DNA of 49,388 nt from a virus. The stretch is taken from the IMG/VR virus record IMGVR_UViG_3300014838_000030, positions 1 to 49,388 of that record; one strand, given 5' to 3'. The translations under genes were made by a program, and so were the position numbers. Positions 1 to 8,313 of the stretch are shown here, in pieces; position 1 is the first letter of the stretch; each line of letters starts with the position of its first letter. Under the pieces are notes generated by a model. The model was not told where the DNA came from. It was given only the letters and a program-made list of their open reading frames with translations, and searched no databases.

Positions 1-90
1 CGACGGCAATTTGCGTAGGATGCGGTTCACTGACGGCAATTTGCGTAGGATGCGGTTCACTGACGGCAATTTGCGTAGGATGCGGTTCAT
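1..90. repeat. 30-bp tandem repeat, left copy (3 units)
   Basis: Three 30-bp units lie head to tail (1-30, 31-60, 61-90), differing only at base 1 (c for t) and base 90 (t for c). Because 30 is a multiple of three, the array stays open on the minus strand and encodes the decapeptide SEPHPTQIAV repeatedly. The same unit fills the right end, so the two arrays are probably one array broken by assembly. Confidence 0.95.
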
Positions 91-199
91 CGACTGACTG
101 CGCGTTATCCAAACCCGCGTAGGCCAGGATGAATCCCGCCATCTTTTGCGCTCGCTCCTCTGAGAGCGAATCTAGATCAATTGTGATTGTGTTGCTCAT
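1..199 (-). CDS. Repeat-bearing phage protein, N-terminal part (crosses contig ends)
   Basis: Starts at ATG 199 behind a Shine-Dalgarno GAGGTGAG at 208-201. It encodes an acidic N-terminus (MSNTITIDLDSLSEERAQKM...) followed by decapeptide repeats SEPHPTQIAV, and has no stop before base 1. The frame continues without interruption at 49388 down to the stop at 48713 once the repeat arrays are merged in phase. It would be the first gene of the leftward operon, served by the promoter at 233-261. Function unknown; the Pro/His/Thr repeats look like a flexible linker whose length could vary between isolates. Confidence 0.75.
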   Translation of the reverse strand, partial: MSNTITIDLDSLSEERAQKMAGFILAYAGLDNAQSVDEPHPTQIAVSEPHPTQIAVSEPHPTQIAV

Positions 200-219
200 G
201 CTCACCTCGTTAATTTTTG

Positions 220-249
220 TTGACGCAAACCCACTCTATCGTGTATTGA
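220..249 (+). promoter_or_regulatory. Rightward early promoter (weak call)
   Basis: TTGACG at 220-225 with a TATTGA box at 244-249 (18-nt spacer), upstream of the small membrane peptide and the helicase operon. It overlaps the leftward promoter, forming a compact divergent control region (200-272). Confidence 0.35.
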
Positions 250-261
250 TGGAAGTGTCAA
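233..261 (-). promoter_or_regulatory. Leftward early promoter
   Basis: On the minus strand a perfect -35 TTGACA (261-256), a 17-nt spacer and a -10 TAGAGT (238-233) lie 34 nt upstream of the start codon at 199. It would drive the leftward recombination/replication operon that crosses the contig ends. Called by eye from sigma-70 consensus. Confidence 0.55.
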
Positions 262-272
262 TAGGAGATTTC

Positions 273-356
273 ATGAAAAAGGGACGCGTATATGCGATAG
301 GAATTGAGATCGCTGTGTTTTTGCTTGTTTGCGAGATTTGGAGGCTTTTCCGGTGA
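273..356 (+). CDS. 27-aa membrane peptide
   Basis: ATG 273 follows AGGAG at 263-267. The product has a basic N-terminus (MKKGRVYA) and one hydrophobic helix (IGIEIAVFLLVCEIW), then a short basic tail. The stop TGA overlaps the GTG start of the helicase gene (GTGA), so the two are translationally coupled. An in-frame ATG at 129 exists, but it lies upstream of the promoters and inside the divergent gene, so I reject it. As the first gene of the rightward early operon it may act on the host membrane early in infection; function unknown. Confidence 0.5.
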   Translation: MKKGRVYAIGIEIAVFLLVCEIWRLFR

Positions 357-1684
357 ATTATTCGGAATTCCTCCACCAGAAGCAGGTATCGGACGTTTGC
401 TCAGGTTTCGATGCCGATAATCTCAATCCCAATCTGTTTGATTTTCAATTACCCGTCGTCAAATGGGCGCTAAAAAAAGGACGGGCCGCCATCTTCGCGG
501 ATACCGGACTCGGCAAGACGCTCATGCAACTATCGTGGGCCGACGCGGTACCAGGATTCGTGCTGATTGCTGCGCCATTATGTATCGCGCAGCAAACTGT
601 GGATGAGGGCTCGAAGTTTGGTATCGCCGTCAAATATTGCCGTCACCAGCATGAGATCGACGACACTCAAATTGTCATCACGAATTACGAGATGTTGGAG
701 CACTTCGACGCTCGTCTGTTTACAGGAGTTGTTCTGGACGAATCGAGCATTCTCAAAGCCGAAGATGGCAAGACTCGCTCGATGATTATCGAGAAGTTCC
801 GCAATACCCCATACCGTCTGAGTTGTACAGCCACTCCGTCGCCAAACGACTTCATGGAGCTGGGTAGCCAGTCGGAGTTCCTTGGGGTGATGAAATACTC
901 CGAGATGCTTTCCATGTTCTTTACTCACGACGGTAAGGACACGAGCAAATGGCGTCTCAAGGGTCACGGGAAAACGAAGTTCTGGGAATGGCTTTCGACA
1001 TGGGCAGCAGTCATTCGTAAACCTTCCGACCTCGGCTTCGATGATGATGGATATACGCTCCCGCCGCTGCGATTGATGGAATGCGAGATGCCATGGGATA
1101 AGCCTATGGCAAACACCATGCGAGAGCGATTGCAAGTTCGCCGGGACTCGATCAAAGAGCGTTGCGAGTACATGGCGGCCCTCGCGAATAGCATCCGAGA
1201 GCCTTGGGTCATCTGGTGCAATTTGAATGACGAATCTAGTCTTCTATCCAGTTTGATTCCTGATGCTGTCGAAGTGCATGGATCGCTTTTGATGTCCGAA
1301 AAAGAGCGTCGGATTCATTCCTTCACTCGCGCTAAATCTCGCGTCATCATCAGCAAAGCCAAGATATGCGGCTTCGGCCTTAACTGGCAACATTGCCGCA
1401 ATGTAGGATACTTCCCTGATGATTCTTTCGAGAAATACTATCAGGCCGTGCGGCGTTGCTATCGGTTCGGGCAGACTCAGGAAGTGTTGGTTTGGATGGT
1501 CTATACAACCCCTGAAGGTTCAATCAAAGTCAACCTGGAACGCAAACAGGCGCAGGCTGATGAAATGACTGACCGGATGATAGGTCACATGCGCGAATTC
1601 ACTCAGCGCGAAGTTCTCGGCACGTCAGCCGAACGCACCGATTACGTCCCATCAACCTCAATTACTTTACCGGACTGGATATGA
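353..1684 (+). CDS. SNF2/DEAD-like superfamily 2 helicase
   Basis: 443 aa. Helicase motifs in order: Walker A GLGKT (about residues 52-56), motif II DESS (129-132), motif III TATPSPN (159-165) and a C-terminal lobe with QAVRRCYRFGQ (motif VI, arginine finger). The QxxxRxxRxGQ form is typical of SNF2-type ATPases, which translocate on duplex DNA. Start: GTG 353 is 8 nt behind GGAGG (340-344) and overlaps the upstream stop; a TTG at 329 would extend it by 8 residues. The end overlaps the methyltransferase start by 4 nt (ATGA), suggesting the pair work together on DNA, as seen in many phages. Confidence 0.85.
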   Translation: MNYSEFLHQKQVSDVCSGFDADNLNPNLFDFQLPVVKWALKKGRAAIFADTGLGKTLMQLSWADAVPGFVLIAAPLCIAQQTVDEGSKFGIAVKYCRHQHEIDDTQIVITNYEMLEHFDARLFTGVVLDESSILKAEDGKTRSMIIEKFRNTPYRLSCTATPSPNDFMELGSQSEFLGVMKYSEMLSMFFTHDGKDTSKWRLKGHGKTKFWEWLSTWAAVIRKPSDLGFDDDGYTLPPLRLMECEMPWDKPMANTMRERLQVRRDSIKERCEYMAALANSIREPWVIWCNLNDESSLLSSLIPDAVEVHGSLLMSEKERRIHSFTRAKSRVIISKAKICGFGLNWQHCRNVGYFPDDSFEKYYQAVRRCYRFGQTQEVLVWMVYTTPEGSIKVNLERKQAQADEMTDRMIGHMREFTQREVLGTSAERTDYVPSTSITLPDWI

Positions 1685-2640
1685 TCCTCAATCAGCACGT
1701 CGCCGGAAATCTCGCAATCTACAATGTAGATTGCGTCGAATTTATGAATACCATGATTCCCGCGAACTCAGTGGGATACTCGATTTTCAGTCCGCCATAC
1801 AGCACTCTTTACGTCTACAGCAACTCGGATCGAGACATGGGAAATTGCCGCGACGATAATCACTTCTTCGAGCACTTTCGATTCTGCGTCGATGGTCTGA
1901 TGCGTGTGATGATGCCGGGGCGTAATGTCTCGGTCGATTGCATGAACATGAGCACGAATAAGACTCGCGACGGTCACATCGGATTAAAGGATTTTCGCGG
2001 CAAAATCATCCAAACATTCGAAGCTGCGGGATTCATCTATCACTCCGAGCATGTTGTCTGGAAAGATCCGCTCATCGAAGCCGTGCGAACGAAAGCTCTT
2101 GGGTTGATGCACAAACAGCTATGCAAAGATAGCGCTATGGTACGGGCCGGAGGACCTCAGTATCTCGTGACTTTTCGCAAGCCGGGAGTCAATGCCCAAC
2201 CGATCCCGCACGAGCATGGCTTGACTCATTTCATCGGCGAGGACGAGCCGACTGAAGGCAACCTCGCGCACAACCGATGGCGTCGATACGCGTCCCCAGT
2301 GTGGATGGACTGCCGGCCAACTCGGACACTGAACTACCGTGGTGGACGCGAGGATGAAGACGAGAGGCACATATGCCCGATGAGCCGCGATATTATTGAT
2401 CGCGGAATCGAACTATGGAGCAATCCAGGTGATATAGTTTTTGATCCTTTCGGCGGCATTGGGTCGACCGTTTATTCGGCCATCAACATGCACCGCAAGG
2501 GGCTCATGTGTGAACTGAAACCGTCCTATTTTGATATGGCCGTCAACAATCTTGGCAACCTTAAAACGTTCATAGACAATGAGACGATGCAAGTATTTCA
2601 GGCTTTTGGCGAACAGGAAAATTGCACTGAATTATGGTGA
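1681..2640 (+). CDS. Beta-class amino-DNA methyltransferase
   Basis: 319 aa. The catalytic motif IV appears first as SPPY (residues 37-40), and the AdoMet-binding motif I comes late as DPFGGIGST (about 257-265). This IV-then-I order is that of beta-class N4-cytosine/N6-adenine methyltransferases, and SPPY favours N4-cytosine, though not decisively. The GLCE-like strand (GLMCELKPSYFDMA) follows. No restriction endonuclease is adjacent, so it is probably a solitary enzyme that protects phage DNA or marks it for replication/packaging. Start ATG overlaps the helicase stop (ATGA). Confidence 0.85.
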   Translation: MILNQHVAGNLAIYNVDCVEFMNTMIPANSVGYSIFSPPYSTLYVYSNSDRDMGNCRDDNHFFEHFRFCVDGLMRVMMPGRNVSVDCMNMSTNKTRDGHIGLKDFRGKIIQTFEAAGFIYHSEHVVWKDPLIEAVRTKALGLMHKQLCKDSAMVRAGGPQYLVTFRKPGVNAQPIPHEHGLTHFIGEDEPTEGNLAHNRWRRYASPVWMDCRPTRTLNYRGGREDEDERHICPMSRDIIDRGIELWSNPGDIVFDPFGGIGSTVYSAINMHRKGLMCELKPSYFDMAVNNLGNLKTFIDNETMQVFQAFGEQENCTELW

Positions 2641-2646
2641 TTTTAC

Positions 2647-2675
2647 TTGACACACTACGTGCAGTGTGAGAAACT
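2647..2675 (+). promoter_or_regulatory. Operator-promoter site A
   Basis: -35 TTGACA (2647-2652) is followed by a near-palindrome CACACTAC-gt-GCAGTGTG (2651-2668, 7 of 8 pairs), then GAGAAACT; with a 17-nt spacer the -10 would be GAAACT (weak). The same arrangement occurs on the minus strand at sites B (8957-8985) and C (16569-16597). A palindrome overlapping the -35 and spacer is the classic position for repression. It precedes the 68-aa gene, the second helicase and probably the primase block. Confidence 0.65.
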
Positions 2676-2700
2676 AAAAGAGTCAAAGGAGACAACGACA

Positions 2701-2907
2701 ATGAACTACGGAATCGTAATTGCAATGAGCGAGGGTGGTCATCCTCAGTTTGTAGGACAGGTTGATAGCCGGGAAGAAGCTCTAACTTTGATAGCTGAAT
2801 ACATCAAGTTAGCCCCGAGTTGTGATTGTTTGGTGCCGTATGAATTCTTCATTCAACGGCGCGGTCGATTAGGTTTCTATACTGATAGCGAGTTAGTTGA
2901 TATATAA
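2701..2907 (+). CDS. Small hypothetical protein (68 aa)
   Basis: ATG 2701 lies behind AAAGGAG (2684-2690); the alternative TTG at 2647 sits in the promoter and is rejected. The product begins MNYGIVIAMSEGGHPQFVGQ, an alternating beta pattern followed by an EEALTLIAEYIK helix, and ends with an aromatic/basic segment. It looks like a small alpha/beta protein that returns a quantity with optional weighting, but I do not recognise the family. Its stop overlaps the next start (TAATG), so it is co-translated with the second helicase. First gene behind operator site A. Confidence 0.65.
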   Translation: MNYGIVIAMSEGGHPQFVGQVDSREEALTLIAEYIKLAPSCDCLVPYEFFIQRRGRLGFYTDSELVDI

Positions 2908-4652
2908 TGCCAGTCCCTCTTAGGTCCATCCAAATCCCCTTTGAGCGCGACATCTACGCCGCCTGGGATGCTGGTGCTCAGAATGTGATGGGAGTAGCGG
3001 CCACTGGGTTTGGCAAGACAGTGGTACTCTCGAAGTTGCTCTACGATGAGCCGGGGGCGAGTATAGCCGTCGCTCATCGTCAAGAACTCGTCTCTCAAAT
3101 TAGTATCGCGCTTGCTCACAATGGAGTGAGGCATCGGCTGGTAGGCAACAACACTAGCCTTATGCGAGTCATCACTGCTCTTCAGGTGATGGAGGTTGGC
3201 TACAGCTATCTCGATCCGACTGCCAATACTGGAGTTGGTGGAGTTGATACGATCGTCAAGATGCCGGACGAACCTTGGTTCCGGCAAATTCGACTGGCGA
3301 TTCAGGATGAGGGTCATCATGTTCTCAAAGACAACAAGTGGGGTAAAGCGCAAGCCAAGTTTCCAAACGCTCGTGGATTGTTCCCCACCGCAACTCCTCG
3401 CCGCGCTGATGGACGCGGGCTTGGTCGTCATCATGATGGTCTTGCTGACGCTATGGTGTGCGCTCCTACTATGCGCGAAATCATTAACCTGGGTTATCTT
3501 ACAGATTATAGGATCATCTGCCCGCCCATCCCCTCCGACTTCGACCTAACCAATGTGGGTATCAGCGATACGACAGGCGACTTTACGCCGCCCGCTCTTC
3601 GCAAGGCGCGCAAGGCTTCCGCAACACTCACCGGCGATGTGGTAAAACACTACAAGCGCTTTGCCGATGGCATGATGGGGGTAACGTTTGAGGTCGATGT
3701 GGAGTCGGCCACAAAGACAGCGGCCGCTTTCCGTGCTGCTGGTGTCAAGGCTGAAGTGGTGAGTGCCAACACTCCAGACAGTTTGCGTCATGATATTATC
3801 CGAAGATTCAAGCGCGGAGAGATCCTACAACTCGTCAATGTGGATCTATTTGGCGAGGGTTTTGATTTGCCGGCTATTCAAGTCGTCAGTTTCGCTCGGC
3901 CAACCTACAGCTTTGCTCTCTACTCGCAGCAATTTGGCCGCGTCCTGAGACTGCTACTGGGCTCAGAATACTTGCGCATCTGGGATAGCTTCAGTGTCTC
4001 GGAGCGACTGGGCTTGATTGCCCGAAGCATGAAGCCTAAGGCCATCGTCATCGATCATGTAGGCAACGTGGTCCGTCACAACGGTCCGCCCGATAAGCAT
4101 CAGGTTTGGACGCTCGACAGGCGCGTGAAGCGGAAGATCAAAAGCGATGAGATTCCTCTGACCGTATGCCTTGAATGCTTCAGTCCTTATGAGCGCAGCT
4201 TCCGCTGCTGCCCGTACTGCGGATTTGAGGTTGCACTCACGTCAGCGCAACGTGCGGACCTCGCATACCTGGATGGCGACTTGATGGAGTTGGATCACGA
4301 GACGTTACAGAAGCTCCGGGGTGAACTGAAGCGTAAGGATGGCGACTTCTACGCGCCAGTTGGCTTACCATTACCGGCTCAGATTGCGGCGCGCGCCAAG
4401 TGGATGGAGCGGCAAGCTAATCAGCGATCATTGCGCAATGCCGTCGCCTGGTGGGCGGGGTTAGACCACGCGCAAGGATACTCGCAGTCTGAGAGCTTCC
4501 GGCGTTTCTATTTCAAGTTCGGAACCGATGTCGCCAACGCTCAATTGCTGGGAGCGGCTGAGGCTGAAGAGCTTGCGGTCAAGGTGCTGGCTGAGGTAAG
4601 CAAGTTTGGTATTGACGGAAGTATCAACGCTGAGAGATACTTTAGCTCATGA
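2907..4652 (+). CDS. DEAD/DEAH-box helicase, superfamily 2, with zinc finger
   Basis: 581 aa. Motif I ATGFGKT (32-38), motif II DEGH (134-137), motif III TATPRR (161-166), then the C-terminal lobe with RFKRGEILQLVNVD, EGFDLP and motif VI QQFGRVLR. After the helicase core there is a four-cysteine zinc ribbon, CLEC ... CPYC (about 418-440), and a helical tail. The fold resembles phage UvsW/ResIII-type branch-migration or recombination helicases. Second helicase of the operon; role probably in replication fork restart or origin melting (inference). The start overlaps the upstream stop and the end overlaps the next gene by 4 nt. Confidence 0.85.
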   Translation: MPVPLRSIQIPFERDIYAAWDAGAQNVMGVAATGFGKTVVLSKLLYDEPGASIAVAHRQELVSQISIALAHNGVRHRLVGNNTSLMRVITALQVMEVGYSYLDPTANTGVGGVDTIVKMPDEPWFRQIRLAIQDEGHHVLKDNKWGKAQAKFPNARGLFPTATPRRADGRGLGRHHDGLADAMVCAPTMREIINLGYLTDYRIICPPIPSDFDLTNVGISDTTGDFTPPALRKARKASATLTGDVVKHYKRFADGMMGVTFEVDVESATKTAAAFRAAGVKAEVVSANTPDSLRHDIIRRFKRGEILQLVNVDLFGEGFDLPAIQVVSFARPTYSFALYSQQFGRVLRLLLGSEYLRIWDSFSVSERLGLIARSMKPKAIVIDHVGNVVRHNGPPDKHQVWTLDRRVKRKIKSDEIPLTVCLECFSPYERSFRCCPYCGFEVALTSAQRADLAYLDGDLMELDHETLQKLRGELKRKDGDFYAPVGLPLPAQIAARAKWMERQANQRSLRNAVAWWAGLDHAQGYSQSESFRRFYFKFGTDVANAQLLGAAEAEELAVKVLAEVSKFGIDGSINAERYFSS

Positions 4653-4879
4653 GCATCTACGTCACATATCAGGCTAGGGACTATGATCCTTCTCAGGTTC
4701 ATAAGCGATACGTTCGTTTCGATGGCAAGAAGTTTGGATTTTGCGAAATAGGTAAACTCAGAGGGTTTGATATTAGGCAGGGATGGGTAGACGCTGAAGA
4801 TTTACCCACCGATGTGAAGGATAAGGCTATTGCATTGAAGGGAACTTGGCCTTCTTACATTGAATGGCCCATTGAATGA
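4649..4879 (+). CDS. Small hypothetical protein (76 aa)
   Basis: Starts at ATG overlapping the helicase stop (ATGA) and ends overlapping the next gene (ATGA). The sequence is charged and aromatic (MSIYVTYQARDYDPSQVHKR, KKFGFCEIGKLRGFDIRQGW) and predicts a small beta-rich soluble protein. No family recognised. The tight four-nucleotide overlaps on both sides make it very likely to be translated as part of the rightward early operon. Confidence 0.7.
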   Translation: MSIYVTYQARDYDPSQVHKRYVRFDGKKFGFCEIGKLRGFDIRQGWVDAEDLPTDVKDKAIALKGTWPSYIEWPIE

Positions 4880-5100
4880 TGACTAGAGCCTATTACAACG
4901 AGCACGATTCGTTTGCGGCAGATTGGTTGAAGATGCTCATAGTCGCAGGACTGATAGCTGAAGGTGATGTAGACACCAGGAGTATTGAAGATGTTACCTC
5001 ATCTGACATTGCCGTGAGAATTCTTCAGCGTGTACATCTTCATGGAGATTCCGAAAACATGGTCCGGTACGAAATAATCGATACTTTCTTCATGAATTGA
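4876..5100 (+). CDS. Small acidic hypothetical protein (74 aa)
   Basis: ATG 4876 overlaps the previous stop; a second ATG follows at 4879. The protein is acidic and probably helical (AADWLKMLIVAGLIAEGDVD, SSDIAVRILQRVHLHGDSENM). I recognise no domain. It lies in the early DNA-metabolism operon 26 nt upstream of the VRR-NUC nuclease gene. Confidence 0.6.
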   Translation: MMTRAYYNEHDSFAADWLKMLIVAGLIAEGDVDTRSIEDVTSSDIAVRILQRVHLHGDSENMVRYEIIDTFFMN

Positions 5101-5125
5101 TGTTAATTCCTGTCGGTAAGGTTCT

Positions 5126-5605
5126 ATGACACTCCATCAATGGGCAATTAAATGGGGCATACCCCACATGGCGCTTCAGGAACTCAACTGCATCTTTGGG
5201 TTAGATCAAAATGCCCCGAGACTTGCCAGTCAAATCCCTCAGAGTGAAAGCTATGTGCAGAGTCAGGTGCGACTCGAAGCCGCTCGCAAAGGGGTCAGAA
5301 TGTGGCGGAACAACGTGGGAGTTCTCACCGATGAGCGCGGCGTTCCTGTACGATACGGACTTGCGAATGACTCCACCAAATTAAATGCTGTTTTGAAGAG
5401 TGGAGACCTAATCGGATGGCGGTCACTGACGATTATGCGGGAGATGTTGGGAAGCAAAGTGGCTCAGTTTGTAAGTCGGGAATGCAAGCGGCCTGGGTGG
5501 ATATACTCCGGGACGGAGCACGAGCAAGCTCAGTTGAAGTGGGTGCAACTGATAGTTGCGGATGGCGGGGATGCTCAGTTTGTGACGGGTGAGGGGAGTC
5601 TTTAG
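5126..5605 (+). CDS. VRR-NUC domain nuclease
   Basis: 159 aa. After a short helical N-terminus (about 45 residues) the VRR-NUC core follows: SQVRLEAARKGVRMWRNNVG (helix plus strand), then GDLIG (active-site Asp), then RECKRPGW (the E-x-K pair), and the helix QAQLKWVQLIVADGGDAQFV. This is a PD-(D/E)XK-type endonuclease fold, in phages linked to Holliday-junction or flap processing. Start ATG 5126 is preceded by a modest AAGG. It is in line with two helicases and the primase, so it likely trims recombination or replication intermediates. Confidence 0.8.
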   Translation: MTLHQWAIKWGIPHMALQELNCIFGLDQNAPRLASQIPQSESYVQSQVRLEAARKGVRMWRNNVGVLTDERGVPVRYGLANDSTKLNAVLKSGDLIGWRSLTIMREMLGSKVAQFVSRECKRPGWIYSGTEHEQAQLKWVQLIVADGGDAQFVTGEGSL

Positions 5606-5914
5606 ATGCCACGAAAATTTAACCAGCAACAAGTAAAGAAACGAACGGACTCGATCATCGCGGCGGGGCTAAAGCTGGCGTCGGAGCCTGGGGGATGGAC
5701 GAAGCTCACGGCCATGAGGATTGCCTCCGAGGTCGGATGCTCTTATGGCCTCGTGGACTTCTACCTAGGATCGATGCTCAATCTACGAGCGGTCCTCCTA
5801 CGTGCCGCCATTAAGCGCGGCAATTATGCTGTAGTGGCTCAAGCGATGGTCGCCGGCCACAAAGTGCCTGCTGGTGTGCGGGCTAAGGCCGTCGCGCACA
5901 TTTCTGGGGAGTAG
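5606..5914 (+). CDS. TetR-like helix-turn-helix DNA-binding protein
   Basis: 102 aa, starting directly after the nuclease stop behind GAGGGGAG. The N-terminal half reads like the TetR HTH: helix RTDSIIAAGLKLASEPGG, then WTKLTAMRIASEVGCSYGLV (HTH), DFYLGSMLNLRAVLLRAA. The usual TetR ligand-binding domain is missing (whole protein 102 aa against about 190-200). It could be a dimeric repressor acting on the palindromic operators A-C, but that link is inference only. Alternatively a small phage protein that merely uses the HTH fold. Confidence 0.6.
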   Translation: MPRKFNQQQVKKRTDSIIAAGLKLASEPGGWTKLTAMRIASEVGCSYGLVDFYLGSMLNLRAVLLRAAIKRGNYAVVAQAMVAGHKVPAGVRAKAVAHISGE

Positions 5915-5922
5915 GCTCACGC

Positions 5923-8313
5923 ATGAGAGAACTACCGGCAGCACTCGCACCTTTGGGTGCTTACAAACAGTTCATACTCTATAAGGCCGTACCTTCCGAG
6001 AGCCGTCCCGGGAAGACAGACAAGCTCCCTTTGGACTCTCGCGACATGCGCGTCAAGAGTGCCCATGACCCTTCAATCTGGCTCGATGCTCGCACGGCTC
6101 TACAGCGAGCATCGGAACTTGGAGAACCTTATGGAGTCGGCTTTGTCTTCACTGAGAACGATCCTTTTTGGGTGGTGGATATTGACAGCTGCCTCACGCC
6201 GAGCGGATGGGCTCCTCACGCTCAACAGGTTGCGCAGTTGCTCTCAGGTTGCGCCATGGAAGTTAGTCGCTCCGGTAAAGGAATGCATCTCATTGGGTCC
6301 GGAAAACCTCCCCTTCATGGCTGCAAGAATGAACAGCTTGATATGGAGTTTTACCACTCGGGGCGCTTCATTGCCCTCACTGGCATATCTGCTCAGGGCA
6401 GCGCGGCTGCTGACTTGTCCGCTGTACTCTATACGCTCACTGCAACTTACTTCCCACCCGATGCCAGCGAGGGCAGCCTGGGCCATTGGTCCACTGAGTG
6501 GAGTGTGAGGTGTGAGGCTGGACCTGATCCAATGTGGAGTGGGCCGCCGAATGACGATGAACTGATCCAGCGAGCTCTCAAATCCAAGAGCGCCAATAGC
6601 GTATTCGGCGTCAAGGCGAGCTTTGCTGACCTCTGGCTGGCTGATCCTGCAAAACTGTCATCAGTCTTCCCTGCGGAGCGTACAGGAGAACCGTGGAATG
6701 CGAGTCAGGCCGACAGTGCTCTCGCGCAACATCTGGCCTTCTGGACAGGTAAGGATTGCCGGCGCATTGAACGTCTGATGTGGCAATCCAAGCTGGTGCG
6801 AGATAAGTGGGGTCGCCAGGATTACCTGCCGCGCACAATCCTGGGGGTCGTGGCGCGGCAGGTAGATGTTTTGAAGACGGCAGACCTGCCTAAACCTCCT
6901 GAAGCTACAGGGGAGGCTTTAGACGCTCCCGAAGAAGGACTCTTCTTGACTCAGGAAGGGCAACGAGCCTTCTTTGCAGGATGCTTCTACATAACCGACC
7001 AGCATCGAGTACTAGTTCCGGGAGGGATGATTCTCAAACCGGATCAATTTCGAGTTCACTATGGTGGCCGAAACTTCTATATGGACCCGGCCAACGAGCG
7101 CCAGAGTCGCGACCCATGGGAAGCTTTCACCCAATCTCAGATACTCTCGCATCCTAAAGTAAATGGAGCCTGCTTTCGCCCAGATCTCCCCGCCGCCGAA
7201 GTGGTTCATCGTAACGGGATGAGTTTCGTTAATACCTACATCCCGTTGGATATAGCTCGATTGGCCGGAGACGCTTCTCCTTTCCTGAATCATGTGGCTC
7301 GATTGCTTCCAAATGAATTGGATCAGAAAATCATCCTCAGTTATATGTCTGCCTGCGTTCAATATAAGGGACGCAAATTTCGTTGGGCCCCTTTGCTACA
7401 GGGAGTTGAGGGGAATGGTAAAACTCTCCTCACTCACTGCGTGGCGGAGGCTGTGGGACGGCGATATGTCCATTGGCCTAAAGCCAGCAAACTAGCCGCT
7501 CAATTCAATGGGTGGATGGTGGGAAAAATCCTCTACGCGGTTGAAGACATTTACGTTCCGGGAGACCGGCGAGAGATTATCGAAGAACTGAAGCCAATGA
7601 TTACTGGGGATCAGCTTGAAATTGAAGCTAAAGGCCTGGACCAGATCAGTACGGAAATATGCGGCAATTTCATGTTCAATTCCAATCACCGCGATGCTAT
7701 TCAAAAAACAAAGAATGACCGAAGATTTTGTGTACTCTTTACGGCACAACAACAAGTAGAGCATCTGCGGCGCGACGGTATGACTGGGGATTATTTCAGT
7801 CAACTTTTCGCCTGGTTAAGGTCAGGAGGTTACGCGATAGTTTCTGAGTTTCTTCATACTTATCAGTTCCCCCTGGGACTAAACCCAGCAGTTGATTGCG
7901 CCGACCGCGCACCACTCAGCTCAACTACAGGAGAGGCCATCAGCGCATCTGTGGGGAATATAGAGCAAGAGATTGAGGAGGCCATCTCTCAGGGTTTACC
8001 TGGATTCTGTGGCGGATGGGTGAGTTCCTGCCAACTAGATCTCCTGTTGGAGCGTCTGGGGCGTATTAGGGGCATCAGTCATTTGCGGCGTAAGGAGATG
8101 CTGGAAAGTTTAGGATACCGATGCCATCCGGCCCTTAAAGATGGTCGCGTCAACAACGTGGTGCTGCCGGATCAATCCAAGCCTCGCCTGTATGTTCACG
8201 ATAGTAATATTGCCAGACAGATAACTGATCCCGCCGCCGCCGCCAAAGAATATGAGCGCTGCAATACTGCCAGCGCTCCTTATAATCGTCAGAAACTACC
8301 TTTTAGGGCTTAA
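5923..8313 (+). CDS. Primase-polymerase/helicase fusion (AEP primase + D5-type helicase)
   Basis: 796 aa. The N-terminal half carries archaeo-eukaryotic primase signs: WVVDIDS (about 84-89, catalytic acidic pair) and SRSGKGMHLIG (about 115-125, the sxH motif). The C-terminal half is a superfamily 3-like ATPase: Walker A GVEGNGKT (about 493-500), Walker B region KILYAVEDIYVP, and the sensor FMFNSNHRDAI. It would make primers and unwind DNA at the replication fork. The last 200 residues are less conserved and may bind DNA. Its stop overlaps the stop of the convergent minus-strand gene (8310), so transcripts collide here. Confidence 0.85.
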   Translation: MRELPAALAPLGAYKQFILYKAVPSESRPGKTDKLPLDSRDMRVKSAHDPSIWLDARTALQRASELGEPYGVGFVFTENDPFWVVDIDSCLTPSGWAPHAQQVAQLLSGCAMEVSRSGKGMHLIGSGKPPLHGCKNEQLDMEFYHSGRFIALTGISAQGSAAADLSAVLYTLTATYFPPDASEGSLGHWSTEWSVRCEAGPDPMWSGPPNDDELIQRALKSKSANSVFGVKASFADLWLADPAKLSSVFPAERTGEPWNASQADSALAQHLAFWTGKDCRRIERLMWQSKLVRDKWGRQDYLPRTILGVVARQVDVLKTADLPKPPEATGEALDAPEEGLFLTQEGQRAFFAGCFYITDQHRVLVPGGMILKPDQFRVHYGGRNFYMDPANERQSRDPWEAFTQSQILSHPKVNGACFRPDLPAAEVVHRNGMSFVNTYIPLDIARLAGDASPFLNHVARLLPNELDQKIILSYMSACVQYKGRKFRWAPLLQGVEGNGKTLLTHCVAEAVGRRYVHWPKASKLAAQFNGWMVGKILYAVEDIYVPGDRREIIEELKPMITGDQLEIEAKGLDQISTEICGNFMFNSNHRDAIQKTKNDRRFCVLFTAQQQVEHLRRDGMTGDYFSQLFAWLRSGGYAIVSEFLHTYQFPLGLNPAVDCADRAPLSSTTGEAISASVGNIEQEIEEAISQGLPGFCGGWVSSCQLDLLLERLGRIRGISHLRRKEMLESLGYRCHPALKDGRVNNVVLPDQSKPRLYVHDSNIARQITDPAAAAKEYERCNTASAPYNRQKLPFRA

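Noticed and set aside
1-90. CRISPR array suggested by repeats at the ends
   Set aside because: Units are directly abutting, with no spacers, keep a coding frame and lack cas genes.
129-356. Longer open frame (75 aa) upstream of the 27-aa membrane peptide
   Set aside because: Its start lies inside the divergent leftward gene and upstream of the promoters; the internal ATG 273 has a good ribosome binding site.
578-1135. 185-aa minus-strand frame inside the helicase
   Set aside because: No ribosome binding site or recognisable pattern; the plus frame has all helicase motifs.
2877-3434. 185-aa minus-strand frame inside the second helicase
   Set aside because: Shadow frame; no start signal, and opposite to motif-bearing coding sequence.
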